Shown here: piece by piece, positions 50,472 to 59,197 of the stretch | Layout of the letters: each line of letters opens with the position of its first letter | Numbering within the stretch: position 1 is the stretch's first letter | Assembly (NCBI GenBank): GCA_965204905.1 | Contig: OZ242042.1 | Location: forward strand, 2,418,001-2,482,000 | Direction: 5' to 3' | Source of the DNA: Bin87 sp965204905 | GTDB lineage: Bacteria; Chloroflexota; Dehalococcoidia; Lucifugimonadales; UBA3495 | DNA: 64,000 bases | Made by a program: the position numbers and the translations under genes | Notes under the pieces: generated by a model | Told to the model about the DNA's origin: nothing | What the model saw: only the letters and a program-made list of their open reading frames with translations | Database searches by the model: none

Positions 50472-51686
50472 ATGGTGAAAGGCCGAATTCAAGATTTCTC
50501 ATTTCAAACCAACTCAGGCGCGATTGCAGGCGACGATGGCAATCAATACTCATTCGTCGGCGCCCAATGGCAGGCATCCGAATTCCCGGAAGCTGGGATG
50601 CATGTCGATTTTGACCCCAACGGTTCCGTCGCTACCAACATCAGCATTGACGCTGGCGCGGCTGGTCCCGGACCCGACCCGGGCGCAGCCGTCTCCCAAG
50701 TCACTCAATCCGTTTCCTCTACCGCTGATGCGCTGCGTCCCCGCTTCAATGCCGCCGCGGCTACGGGACGTCGTTGGTTTACCATCGCCGGACCTGCTGC
50801 CATTGGCTATGCTACGGCTATGGTTGGGATAATGAAAAGCATCCCAATCAAATGGCTCATCACGGGCGGGGCAGTCGGTGGTGTAGCGCTGGTGGCCGTT
50901 ATCGCGTTGATTGTCCTGTCTGCTGTAGGCATCATCGGCGGCGGCAACCCGCAACCCGCCTCGGTTCTGGACCTCACACCCGATGACGCCATCACGGTAG
51001 TCCATCTGGACGTCCAAAAGATTTTGGAAGAGGATGACCTTGCCGAGGATCTGGAAATCGATGACGTCGTTGACCTGGATGAGGTTGGAATCTTGCCCGG
51101 TGAGGTATCTGAGATTGTCATCTCCGACGATGGGGACAGGGGGTCCATAACTGTCCTGAAAGGCGACTTCAACCTTGCTGACATCAGAGAAGAATGGGAA
51201 GACGGCGGCGCAGAGAAAGACGCTTACCGGGGCTATGAAATCTGGTCGAATATGTCGAACGGCGGCATCGCCGCTCCGCTAAATGACTACCTGTTGATGT
51301 CGGAATCCGAACGGGCTGTGGAAGGGGCCCTCAAGAACCTTTACAACAGCGCCGGCTCCCTGGAACAAGCCGACCGGGACAACGCAATGAAACAAGTCCT
51401 GGACCGACTCGGTCGAGGCTATGCGGTGTATGTCGCCGGGTCACGCTCGTGCCAAGTAAACGGCTGCCAGGCCTACGGCTACGTGATTGCCGATTACGAA
51501 CCGGAAGACGAAGAGGCGAAAGTTGAAATCGCCCTGCTGTTCAATAGCGAGCGGGCGGCGGAAAGAGCGGCCGACGATTATGACGATGTGGCCGACTTTC
51601 TCGAGTATTCGGACAATCTTGACATTGAAGACACCGAGGCCGACGGCAAGTTCGTAACGGGGATCGCCTACCGAGAAGTCGAATAA
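50472..51686 (+). CDS. Cold-shock-like module, single membrane helix and large outer domain, array member 5
   Basis: 404 aa from ATG 50472 (CAGGTGAAC upstream). Module 2-60 (GRIQDFSFQTNSGAIAGDDG, NQYSFVG, GMHVDFDPNG), a linker with a Gly/Pro stretch, one strong helix (LITGGAVGGVALVAVIALIV plus LSAVGIIGGG at about 138-170), then about 235 residues likely outside the cell, very acidic (LEEDDLAEDLEIDDVVDLDE), with two cysteines in SCQVNGCQAYG. The layout is that of a transmembrane sensor or anchor. Function unknown. Confidence 0.68.
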   Translation: MVKGRIQDFSFQTNSGAIAGDDGNQYSFVGAQWQASEFPEAGMHVDFDPNGSVATNISIDAGAAGPGPDPGAAVSQVTQSVSSTADALRPRFNAAAATGRRWFTIAGPAAIGYATAMVGIMKSIPIKWLITGGAVGGVALVAVIALIVLSAVGIIGGGNPQPASVLDLTPDDAITVVHLDVQKILEEDDLAEDLEIDDVVDLDEVGILPGEVSEIVISDDGDRGSITVLKGDFNLADIREEWEDGGAEKDAYRGYEIWSNMSNGGIAAPLNDYLLMSESERAVEGALKNLYNSAGSLEQADRDNAMKQVLDRLGRGYAVYVAGSRSCQVNGCQAYGYVIADYEPEDEEAKVEIALLFNSERAAERAADDYDDVADFLEYSDNLDIEDTEADGKFVTGIAYREVE

Positions 51687-51736
51687 CGCGGTATTTTCAT
51701 TTGCCACCGACAACGCCCAACTTCCCGGAGTATCAA

Positions 51737-52510
51737 ATGAGTATGAGCCTGCCGCATTGGTTCCTTGGTATCGCTGTCGCCGTGTCGCTGGCATTGTTGA
51801 CGGCCCTTTCTCTGCCGAACGTGTCTGCGCAGGCGCCCAGTGGCCCTCCGGCCTTCCTGGGTGGCACGGCGTGGGTGGACGGACAGCTTGCGCCGCCCGG
51901 CACGACAGTAATCGCAGTGCAGGGAAATACCGAGTTGGGCCGGGGCGTAGTTGAGGATGACGGTAAGTTCAAGCCTTTTCAGATTCGCAAGCCACCGGCC
52001 GGCAATCTCATTTATTTCGTAGTGGGCGGAGCGCGTGTCCCCGGGGAAGAATTATGGCGTAGTGGGCTGCTCAGGGCCGACCTGGAACTGCGGGCCGGTA
52101 GCGTATCGCAGGAAGCTCCGACTGCCACGCCACCTCCCACTCCCACGGCCACGCCGATGCCGACGACGCCGGCAGTATCAGTTCCGGGACCGGCAGGACC
52201 GCAGGGCGAACCGGGGCCGGCCGGCCCTCCGGGGCCGCAAGGCGCTGCCGGCCCTCCTGGTCCTCCCGGACCGGCGGGCGAGGCCGGCGCCCAGGGTGAA
52301 CCGGGTCCGGAAGGGCCCATAGGAGAAGAGGGCCCCCGCGGCCGCTCCGCCGATTCAAACAACTACGCTCTCTACGCGCTGATTGCGGCAGTGGTGGCCA
52401 TACTGTTGGCGATTGCGGCGCTGGCGGTAGGTATCGTGGCGATGTCACGCGGCGGACGGAGTGATCCGCCGATTGCTCCCAACGCCGGCGACGGCAACAT
52501 TACGCCGTGA
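51737..52510 (+). CDS. Collagen-like secreted/membrane-anchored protein
   Basis: 257 aa from ATG 51737 (GGAG 6 nt upstream). Signal peptide 1-31 (IAVAVSLALLTALSLPNVSA), a beta-rich domain 35-120, a Thr/Pro linker (125-150), 18 uninterrupted Gly-X-Y triplets (residues 151-204), a membrane helix (about 211-236) and a short tail. Collagen-like repeats form trimeric triple helices; bacterial ones are surface fibres. It follows member 5 of the module array by 50 bp on the same strand and may be its outer partner. Confidence 0.8.
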   Translation: MSMSLPHWFLGIAVAVSLALLTALSLPNVSAQAPSGPPAFLGGTAWVDGQLAPPGTTVIAVQGNTELGRGVVEDDGKFKPFQIRKPPAGNLIYFVVGGARVPGEELWRSGLLRADLELRAGSVSQEAPTATPPPTPTATPMPTTPAVSVPGPAGPQGEPGPAGPPGPQGAAGPPGPPGPAGEAGAQGEPGPEGPIGEEGPRGRSADSNNYALYALIAAVVAILLAIAALAVGIVAMSRGGRSDPPIAPNAGDGNITP

Positions 52511-52589
52511 TCAGAGGTATATCATCCCCGTTGACGGTGTGCTAAATTGGGCTCCGTTGCAAAAACTATCCGCACCGGAGCCTGATTAC

Positions 52590-53903
52590 ATGCTGCCCCC
52601 GTACCTCACTCACGTCTTTCCCGATACCACCGATACCAACGCTTCCGGCCACCTCACCATCGGCGGTTGCGATGCCGTAGATCTAGTAGAGCAGTACGGG
52701 ACGCCGCTTTACGTTCTGGACGAGGCTACCCTCCGTTCACGTTGCCAGCAGTTCGTGCAGGCATTCGGCCAGCGGTACCCGAACTCCCAGGCCGTGTACG
52801 CCTCGAAAGCGTACATCAACCCGGCGTTGGCGCGCATCTTCGCCGAGGAGGGCCTGGGTTTGGACGTGGTATCCGGCGGTGAACTTGCCGTGGCGCAGGC
52901 CGGCGATGTGCCGCTGGACAAAGTGTATTTCCACGGCAACAACAAGACGCCTGACGAACTGGAAGAGGCCGTCGCCGCAGGAATCGGCCGCGTAGTGGTG
53001 GACAGCTTTCACGAACTGGACCTGCTGGAGCGGATCTGTGCCGACGCCGGCAAGTCGCAGGACATCCTGGTGCGGGTGTCGCCGGGTATCGACCCGCACA
53101 CCCATGCCTACACCACCACCGGGATAATCGATTCCAAATTCGGTTTCTCCATTCAGACCGGGGACGCCGAGCGGGCCATCCTGCAAGCTATTGCGGCTCC
53201 CCACCTCAACCTGCTTGGGCTGCATTTTCACCTGGGTTCGCCCATCTTTGAACTGGAGCCGTACCAGGCCGCCACCGACCTGGTGCTGCGGTTCGCCGCC
53301 GGATTGCGAGAGCAGGGGCTGAACTTGCAGGAATTCAGTCCCGGCGGTGGCTTCGCCATCGCCTACACCCGGAAGGACAATCCGCCCGCTGCGTCGGACT
53401 ATGCCGATGCCATCGTGGACACGCTCAAAGCCACCTGCGCCGAAATGGGCTTGGATCATCCCAGCCTGGTCATAGAGCCGGGCCGTTCCATCATCGGCCC
53501 TGCCGGGGTAGCGCTGTATCGTATCGGCGCGATCAAGGACATCCCGGGCATCCGTACCTACGTCAGCGTGGACGGCGGAATGGGAGACAACATACGGCCG
53601 GCGCTCTATCAGGCATCCTACGAAGTCCTGTCGGCCAATCGCCCCGGCGCTGAACCGGACACGACGGTGACCATTGCCGGAAAATACTGCGAGTCCGGCG
53701 ACGTGCTGGCATCCGACATCCTGCTGCCCGCTCCCGCCGCCGGCGACGTAATCGCCATACCTGCTGCCGGAGCCTACTGCCCGTCCATGGCCAGCAACTA
53801 CAACCTGAACCCCCGGCCGCCGATAGTCCTGGCGCGGGATGGCGAAAGCAGGTTGATCCGGCGTCGCGAGTCCTATGCCGACATGATGCTCTGCGATCTG
53901 TAG
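52590..53903 (+). CDS. lysA: Diaminopimelate decarboxylase
   Basis: 437 aa from ATG 52590 (GGAG 9 nt upstream). PLP lysine in AVYASKAYINPALARIF, glycine-rich GGGFAIAYTRKD phosphate site, substrate residues EPGRSIIGPAG and the CESGDVLASD motif with active-site cysteine. It makes lysine from meso-diaminopimelate. holB follows after 5 bp. Confidence 0.93.
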   Translation: MLPPYLTHVFPDTTDTNASGHLTIGGCDAVDLVEQYGTPLYVLDEATLRSRCQQFVQAFGQRYPNSQAVYASKAYINPALARIFAEEGLGLDVVSGGELAVAQAGDVPLDKVYFHGNNKTPDELEEAVAAGIGRVVVDSFHELDLLERICADAGKSQDILVRVSPGIDPHTHAYTTTGIIDSKFGFSIQTGDAERAILQAIAAPHLNLLGLHFHLGSPIFELEPYQAATDLVLRFAAGLREQGLNLQEFSPGGGFAIAYTRKDNPPAASDYADAIVDTLKATCAEMGLDHPSLVIEPGRSIIGPAGVALYRIGAIKDIPGIRTYVSVDGGMGDNIRPALYQASYEVLSANRPGAEPDTTVTIAGKYCESGDVLASDILLPAPAAGDVIAIPAAGAYCPSMASNYNLNPRPPIVLARDGESRLIRRRESYADMMLCDL

Positions 53904-53908
53904 AAAAG

Positions 53909-54943
53909 GTGTGGCGAACCGTAGGTCAAGACCACCTGCTGCGGCAGTTGTCCGGGAGCCTGCGGTCGGGGCGTATCGGGCATGCCTACCTGCTGGCTGG
54001 CCCTCCCCACGTGGGCAAGATGACCCTGGCCCTGGACTTGGCGGCGGCTGTCAACTGCGTAGGGGCGAATGATTCTTCGCCCCTGCATGATGGTGAAGCC
54101 GGCCCCTGCTGGCAATGCGAACCCTGTTCCCGCATCCACCGGGGAGTGTACGCCGATCTGAACGTGGTGGCTGTCGGCGGGGATGCACGGGTGCAAACTC
54201 GGATCAGCATCGAGCAAATCCGAGAGGCAGAGAATTTTCTATCGGTTACGCCGGTGGAAGGCGGCTGGAAAGTCATCATCCTTGACGGAGCCGAAACACT
54301 GTCGGCGGGACAGGGCGAATCGGCCAACGCCTTGCTAAAAACGCTGGAAGAACCCCCGGAAAGGGCCCTGCTCCTGCTCCTGACGACGGAGGAACAGGCC
54401 ATCCTGCCTACCATACGGTCGCGCTGCCGTCTCCTGGCTTTGAAGCCCATGCCCGGAGAGGTGCTGGCGGAATATCTGGTGTCGCACCGGGGCGCGGAGC
54501 CGGAACAAGCCGGCTGGCTGGCGCGGCTGGCGCGCGGTTGCCCCGGTTGGGCCATCACTGCGTTGAGAGACCCCGAGGTCCTGGAAACCCGGTCCGCCGA
54601 ACTGGACCGAATCGCTGACCCCGCATCAACTCCATTGGATCAACGCTTTTCCTATGCCAATACGTTGGCCAATGGCTTCTCCCGAGACCGGGAATCAGTG
54701 AGGCAGGCGCTATACCTGTGGCAAGGGTGGTGGCGAGACCTCTTGCTGGTCAAAGAGGGCGTAACCATCCACGTCCAAAACGCCGACCGGCGTAACGAAC
54801 TCGAAGCCATAGCGCCGCGAGTCGCCTCATCCGACATAGTGGAATTCCTGAAGCGAATCCAGACCACGCTGATAGCGCTGGACGCCAACGCCAATCCGCG
54901 GCTGGCTCTTGAGTCAATGATGCTGGGTATGCCGGCGGTTTAG
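53909..54943 (+). CDS. holB: DNA polymerase III delta' subunit
   Basis: 344 aa, GTG start 5 bp after lysA. AAA+ clamp-loader fold: P-loop-like AGPPHVGKMTLALDL, zinc cysteines in CWQCEPC plus one in AVNC, sensor region LLKTLEEPPERALLLLLT and SRC motif IRSRCRLL. Unusual: between the first zinc Cys and the next three lies an insert of about 8 residues (GANDSSPL) encoded by a 24-bp palindromic element. The insert sits in a loop and leaves the frame intact. Confidence 0.88.
   Translation: MWRTVGQDHLLRQLSGSLRSGRIGHAYLLAGPPHVGKMTLALDLAAAVNCVGANDSSPLHDGEAGPCWQCEPCSRIHRGVYADLNVVAVGGDARVQTRISIEQIREAENFLSVTPVEGGWKVIILDGAETLSAGQGESANALLKTLEEPPERALLLLLTTEEQAILPTIRSRCRLLALKPMPGEVLAEYLVSHRGAEPEQAGWLARLARGCPGWAITALRDPEVLETRSAELDRIADPASTPLDQRFSYANTLANGFSRDRESVRQALYLWQGWWRDLLLVKEGVTIHVQNADRRNELEAIAPRVASSDIVEFLKRIQTTLIALDANANPRLALESMMLGMPAV
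54061..54084. repeat. 24-bp palindromic element, copy 3, inside holB
   Basis: AGGGGCGA-ATGATTCT-TCGCCCCT with arms extendable to 9 bp. It has the same 8+8+8 form as the intergenic copies and is preceded by GT like the copy at 16580. Its length (24, a multiple of 3) keeps the holB frame. Confidence 0.75.
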
Positions 54944-54956
54944 CGCATGGGCCCGG

Positions 54957-55415
54957 TCACACGGCCAGGTACTCTTTAAATCGCCCTTTGCTCACCAGGC
55001 GCAGCCGCCCCTGCTTTTGCAGGGTTCGGACGGCTTGCTGTACCTGGGGATCGCCGTACCGGCGAAACCGGCCGGTTATCTTGGTAACGGTGCGAGAACT
55101 CTCGCAGTATTCCCAGACCTGTTCGGCCAACAGGCCCCCGGTATCCGGTAGTCGCGTCATGGGCAGCACCAGGGTGTGCCCAGCGTTTCCGTCAACTTCT
55201 TCACCATGCTTGTACTGCAGGCAGTGGGGATACTTGGACAGAAACGCCCGGAACCTTTTGCGCAGAACGCCGCCCACGCCGGAAGACCCATACCCATGCA
55301 CGACGTCCAGCGTGGGCGCCGACGCTCCGCCTGATCTGGCTAACTGGTTGTACGCATCTATGAAGTCGGACAGCGCCTCCGTCCACGTCTTGCCGTGCAA
55401 ATCAACGGTAGTCAT
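54957..55415 (-). CDS. Smr-domain protein
   Basis: 152 aa. The Smr domain is at the N-terminus: DLHG (5-8) and HGYGSSGVGGVLR (from residue 40). Smr domains are small nucleases or nucleic-acid binders found at the C-terminus of MutS2. Here the domain stands alone with a C-terminal winged-helix-like extension (about 105-150, QQAVRTLQKQGRLRLVSKG). It is 6 bp downstream of the HNH gene. Confidence 0.75.
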   Translation of the reverse strand: MTTVDLHGKTWTEALSDFIDAYNQLARSGGASAPTLDVVHGYGSSGVGGVLRKRFRAFLSKYPHCLQYKHGEEVDGNAGHTLVLPMTRLPDTGGLLAEQVWEYCESSRTVTKITGRFRRYGDPQVQQAVRTLQKQGRLRLVSKGRFKEYLAV

Positions 55416-55421
55416 GGCGTG

Positions 55422-56159
55422 CTAATCCGCAACCGCCAGGGCCGCCGGTTCTTCCCCACGCCGTCGCCCGTTTGCCTGCCACGGAATGTACTGCCGCCAC
55501 TCTTCCAGAATGGTACGGTTTTCCAGTATCCGGTAGGGGTTCGGTTGTGGGGCAGTGGGGAGCCGGCGGAGTTTCATGTTGGCCTCCTCCGGCGTCCGGC
55601 CGGCCTTGTCCAGGTTGCACCGTCCGCAGGCGGCCACCACGTTGTCCCAGGTATGCGGACCCTGCTGGCGCCGGGGAACAACGTGGTCCAGCGTCAGGTG
55701 CTGGGAACGCTTCCCGCAGTACTGGCACGTATAATGGTCGCGCAGGAAGACTTCCTTCTTCGATAACCTGCGAGGAGCGAAGGGACGCTTTACCAGATAC
55801 ACCAGGCGAATGATGGAAGGCGCGTCCAGCGAAGCGTTGAACGTGCGAACCATTGATTCACCGGAACGGGGTTCCAGCAATTCAGCCTTGCCCTTGGCAA
55901 CCAGCACTATCGCCCGGCGCACGGTGCACACGTTCACCGGAACGTAGTTGAGGTTCAGCACCAGGACGGGAGCGGTGAGACGGCCTGGGATCGCGGCGCT
56001 TCCCCGCCGTCGTTTACCTTCCTCAGGAGCAGCTTCAACCGCCTGGCTGCCGTTTCTGCGCGTTGAGCCGGATTGCCGGCCCCCGCCCCTGGGCTGTCGC
56101 CCAGTCCCTTTCCCCCTGGCGGTGTTCTTTCCTCGATTGGTTCGTCCCCGGCTTGCCAT
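55422..56159 (-). CDS. HNH endonuclease
   Basis: 245 aa. The first 60 residues are basic and low-complexity. The HNH core has C145-x2-C148, D158-H159 in LTLDHVVPR, and C178-x2-C181 (ACGRCN), so it binds a zinc ion and cuts DNA with one catalytic His. Such stand-alone HNH proteins (with conserved LNLNYVPVNVCTVRRA) are frequent in Chloroflexota and Actinobacteria, role unclear. Confidence 0.82.
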   Translation of the reverse strand: MASRGRTNRGKNTARGKGTGRQPRGGGRQSGSTRRNGSQAVEAAPEEGKRRRGSAAIPGRLTAPVLVLNLNYVPVNVCTVRRAIVLVAKGKAELLEPRSGESMVRTFNASLDAPSIIRLVYLVKRPFAPRRLSKKEVFLRDHYTCQYCGKRSQHLTLDHVVPRRQQGPHTWDNVVAACGRCNLDKAGRTPEEANMKLRRLPTAPQPNPYRILENRTILEEWRQYIPWQANGRRRGEEPAALAVAD

Positions 56160-56238
56160 CTGCCAACCTCAACGCAGGTTTCGCGTTCGCTGCCGTGTCT
56201 TGCCAAGAGATGTTGTGAAAATGAACGAATCTGAGACC

Positions 56239-56244
56239 ATTATA
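56239..56244 (-). promoter_or_regulatory. TATAAT -10 box for the HNH-smr genes
   Basis: Minus-strand TATAAT about 80 nt before the HNH start codon, with CTGCCA about 17 bp further upstream as a possible -35. Confidence 0.5.
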
Positions 56245-56298
56245 CTGGCAAATCGCACTTTTGGCAGGCCAAAGGCATCGGGAACGTTCGTGGGGATG

Positions 56299-56646
56299 CT
56301 AGAGGAATATAATCCAGACCAGCGCGCCGATCAGCAAGCCAAGGGCCAGCCCCCCGGCGTGATTGATACGAACCGTTTTAGAGTCATATCCTATTCTCTG
56401 CTCCAGGTGTCTGCCGAAGTAGCCGATGCTGATCACGCAAATCATCCCGATAAAAGCCAGCGGGCCATAAAGCAGGGCTGCCGACTTCGCGTCCCGGAAT
56501 ACCCACGCCAGAACAACCAGTAGCCCGACCACGCCCAGCGACAGGCCCATCCGCAGCAGGCCCACGCGGAAACCCCATCCCATCAAGAAACACCAACCCG
56601 CCAAACCGAGCATGCGCCACGGCGATTCGACTATCCAGTCAAACAT
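56299..56646 (-). CDS. Small membrane protein with about four helices
   Basis: 115 aa, hydrophobic: MLGLAGWCFLMGWGFRVGLL, LGVVGLLVVLAWVFRD, LLYGPLAFIGMICVISIGYF, and AGGLALGLLIGALVWIIFL. No family recognised. It stands alone between the HNH promoter and cmk. Confidence 0.6.
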   Translation of the reverse strand: MFDWIVESPWRMLGLAGWCFLMGWGFRVGLLRMGLSLGVVGLLVVLAWVFRDAKSAALLYGPLAFIGMICVISIGYFGRHLEQRIGYDSKTVRINHAGGLALGLLIGALVWIIFL

Positions 56647-56698
56647 GGGCGAATTGTCCGTGATAGCCCCGGTTATCGCAAGCGGGCAGAAATGCGGA

Positions 56699-56707
56699 TG
56701 CTATAAT
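56699..56707 (+). promoter_or_regulatory. Extended -10 promoter TGCTATAAT for cmk
   Basis: TGCTATAAT ends 7 nt before the cmk ATG and no ribosome site lies between, so the transcript would start at or next to the start codon (leaderless). Confidence 0.6.
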
Positions 56708-56714
56708 CCGCGCT

Positions 56715-57425
56715 ATGGATGACGGCCTTCATACCAGCCTGAGCTTCGCCCCGGTAGTCGCTATTGACGGGCCGGTTGCCTCGGGCAAAACTTCCGTGGG
56801 CAAGGTTGCCGCAAAACAACTGGGGCTGCGCTTTCTCGACACCGGCATCATGTACCGCGCGCTGACTTGGCTGGCGTTGCGCTGTGGAAAACCGGTAGAT
56901 CATGCGGAATCCATGGGACGATTGGCTGATAATTGCAGCATGTCCCTGGCGGACAACGGACAAGCGGCGGTCATCCTGGTGAACGGGCATTCATTGAGCG
57001 TGGATGATTTGACATCCGAGGAAATCGACCGTAACGTCTCGGCTGTAGCGGCCGGGTCCGAGGCACGGCGCGCGCTGGTCAATCAGCAGCGAGCAATCGC
57101 CGAGGGCGGAGGCATCGTGATGGTGGGGCGAGACATCGGCTCGGTGGTGCTGCCCGACGCGGACGTGAAGCTATACCTGGACGCTTCTCCGGAAGAACGC
57201 ACTCGGCGGCGCTTGCGGCAGCAACAGGAAGCCGGCGACGTCATCGACTATCAGCAGGCCCTGGCCGACACGAATCGCCGCGACCGACTGGACAGCCAGC
57301 GAGACGATTCGCCATTGAAGGTGCCGGACGGCGCGATAGTCATCGACACCGAACGCCTGGATTTTTCAGAATCAGTGGCCGCCGTCGCGTCCCAAATTCG
57401 CGCGGCTTCCGGGATCCACCTCTGA
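56715..57425 (+). CDS. cmk: Cytidylate kinase
   Basis: 236 aa. P-loop AIDGPVASGKTSVGKVAA, CMP site FLDTGIMYRALTWLA, and MVGRDIGSVVLPDADVKLYL. It phosphorylates CMP and dCMP. Probably translated from a leaderless message. plsC follows after 25 bp. Confidence 0.93.
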   Translation: MDDGLHTSLSFAPVVAIDGPVASGKTSVGKVAAKQLGLRFLDTGIMYRALTWLALRCGKPVDHAESMGRLADNCSMSLADNGQAAVILVNGHSLSVDDLTSEEIDRNVSAVAAGSEARRALVNQQRAIAEGGGIVMVGRDIGSVVLPDADVKLYLDASPEERTRRRLRQQQEAGDVIDYQQALADTNRRDRLDSQRDDSPLKVPDGAIVIDTERLDFSESVAAVASQIRAASGIHL

Positions 57426-57450
57426 CCATCAGCGATAGGGAGGAAGAACG

Positions 57451-58155
57451 TTGGCCTGGTTGTATCAGCCCAGTCGTCGTTTCGGGCAAATCATCTGGTC
57501 ACTGACCGGACGGTTGACCATCACGGGGCAAGAAGCGATGCCTCCCTTTGGCCCGCTTCTGGTGGCCAGCAATCACCTGTCCTACAACGATGCTGGCACA
57601 TTGGTGGTAGCGCTGCCCAGGCCTATTGTGTTCCTGGCGAAAAAGGAACTGTGGAATAATCCCGTCGGACGGTTTTACTGCGACGCCGTTGGAGCGGTGC
57701 CGCTGGACCGACAGCGAGGCGGCGGCGAAGCCCTCCGCTATGCGCTGGAGGCTTTGCAAAAAGACCAGGCTATCCTGATGTTTCCCGAGGGTGGCATCAG
57801 CGAGACCAGACAACTACGACGCGCCCGCACGGGACTGGCATGGCTCGCCTTGAAGACTCAGGCGCCGATCCTTCCGGTGGGTATTTCCGGCTCCGAGAAG
57901 TTCCCCGCGTGGCGTATGCCCGTGCCGCTGGCGAGTTGGCAGGTCAACATCGGGACGCCATTCACACCGCCTCAAATTGACGGCCCCATCACCAAGCCGC
58001 TGCTGAACTCCGTTACCGATATGATCATGGAACGAATCGCGGCCCTGTTGCCCGAGTCATATCGGGGCGTTTACGCTGACGCCCTGCGCCCCAGGCTCGA
58101 CGCAACAACGCATCCTGAAGGGCGATCAATGACGGAGCAGGAACCGGCGCGATAA
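57451..58155 (+). CDS. plsC: 1-acyl-sn-glycerol-3-phosphate acyltransferase
   Basis: 234 aa starting at TTG with GGGAGGAAG upstream. The catalytic H-x4-D is H42-D47 in ASNHLSYNDAG, and FPEGGISETR is the glycerol-phosphate motif. It acylates lysophosphatidic acid in phospholipid synthesis. The tail has the EGRSMTEQEPAR type and is disordered. It ends 1 bp from the convergent NYN gene. Confidence 0.87.
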   Translation: MAWLYQPSRRFGQIIWSLTGRLTITGQEAMPPFGPLLVASNHLSYNDAGTLVVALPRPIVFLAKKELWNNPVGRFYCDAVGAVPLDRQRGGGEALRYALEALQKDQAILMFPEGGISETRQLRRARTGLAWLALKTQAPILPVGISGSEKFPAWRMPVPLASWQVNIGTPFTPPQIDGPITKPLLNSVTDMIMERIAALLPESYRGVYADALRPRLDATTHPEGRSMTEQEPAR

Positions 58156-59052
58156 TCAGCGCAAGACCGTTTCCGGCTCGCGCCGGTAGTGCATAGGCTC
58201 GTCGTCCAGCATTCGCTCCAACTCTGCCGTCCGCAGATTGATAGTGTCCATGATGGCCGGCGGGATGCCCGCGTGCTCGTTGACGTAGTTGCTGAGCAGC
58301 TCGAGTTCGTCAAATCCCTGGAAACAGTCCACAACGCCCCGCAGGGCCGACGAGAAGAACTGCGTGTCGTGACCGACGCCGCGCCCTACCGAGAAATGGT
58401 ACACGTACTTGAGGTTATCCTTCAGGTATCGCACCACCGGGAAAAAGTCGCTGTCTCCGGAGACCAGCACGGCAACATCGAAGCTGTCCATCTTGGAGAT
58501 CATGTCCACCGCGATTCCGATGTCAACGCCCTTCTCACCCACCTGAGTTCCCTGGAAGGTGATATTGCCGTCATAATCGTAGTCCAGACGGTAGGGACGG
58601 AAGGGTTGCACCACGTACTGGCCGACGTACTTGAATTCAAGGAAGTTGGTGCTTTGCTGGATTTCCTCAAAAACGGATTTGCGGAGCTGGTGGAACCGAC
58701 GAAACTCGTGCTCGTACCAATCCTGTGCTTTGGAAATCACCAACTCCGGCGTTAGCTCAGGGATGCGTCCGCCGTGTTCGTCAACGATGCGTTGGGCCCG
58801 CCAAAGGTTTGGCGTCCAGGGAGTGATGTTTTCAGCGTAGTACCAATAAACCCGAATCAGTTGGTGATCCCAACCGGTTACATCATCGAACTTCGCCAGC
58901 GCGTCCTGAAAGAACTCCTGCCAACGGAAGTGCTTTTCGTCGAGTCGATATTCAGGATTGTTGGGATGTGGAGGGTCGGAACGAAAGTGAAAGTCCCGGA
59001 GATTATGCCGGAAGTTCTGACCGTCCACAAATATTACGGTTTTGAGCGACAT
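58156..59052 (-). CDS. NYN-domain (LabA/DUF88-like) protein
   Basis: 298 aa. The N-terminus TVIFVDGQNFRHNLRD and AVLVSGDSDFFPVVRYLKD are the acidic motifs of the PIN-like NYN fold, expected to bind metal and possibly cut RNA. The insert between them contains several Tyr/Trp-rich strands. The physiological target is unknown. Confidence 0.8.
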   Translation of the reverse strand: MSLKTVIFVDGQNFRHNLRDFHFRSDPPHPNNPEYRLDEKHFRWQEFFQDALAKFDDVTGWDHQLIRVYWYYAENITPWTPNLWRAQRIVDEHGGRIPELTPELVISKAQDWYEHEFRRFHQLRKSVFEEIQQSTNFLEFKYVGQYVVQPFRPYRLDYDYDGNITFQGTQVGEKGVDIGIAVDMISKMDSFDVAVLVSGDSDFFPVVRYLKDNLKYVYHFSVGRGVGHDTQFFSSALRGVVDCFQGFDELELLSNYVNEHAGIPPAIMDTINLRTAELERMLDDEPMHYRREPETVLR

Positions 59053-59197
59053 GTTGTTGCTCCTGGTAATGCCGGGAAGATGCGAAATCTGCTAAACGCT
59101 ATTCGGAACTACCGGTGCAAGAGGAGAATTATGGGGACTCTCGCCGGTTGGGCGAGCCGGAACTCCGATGCTGAAGATTGGCAACACCGGCGGAACC

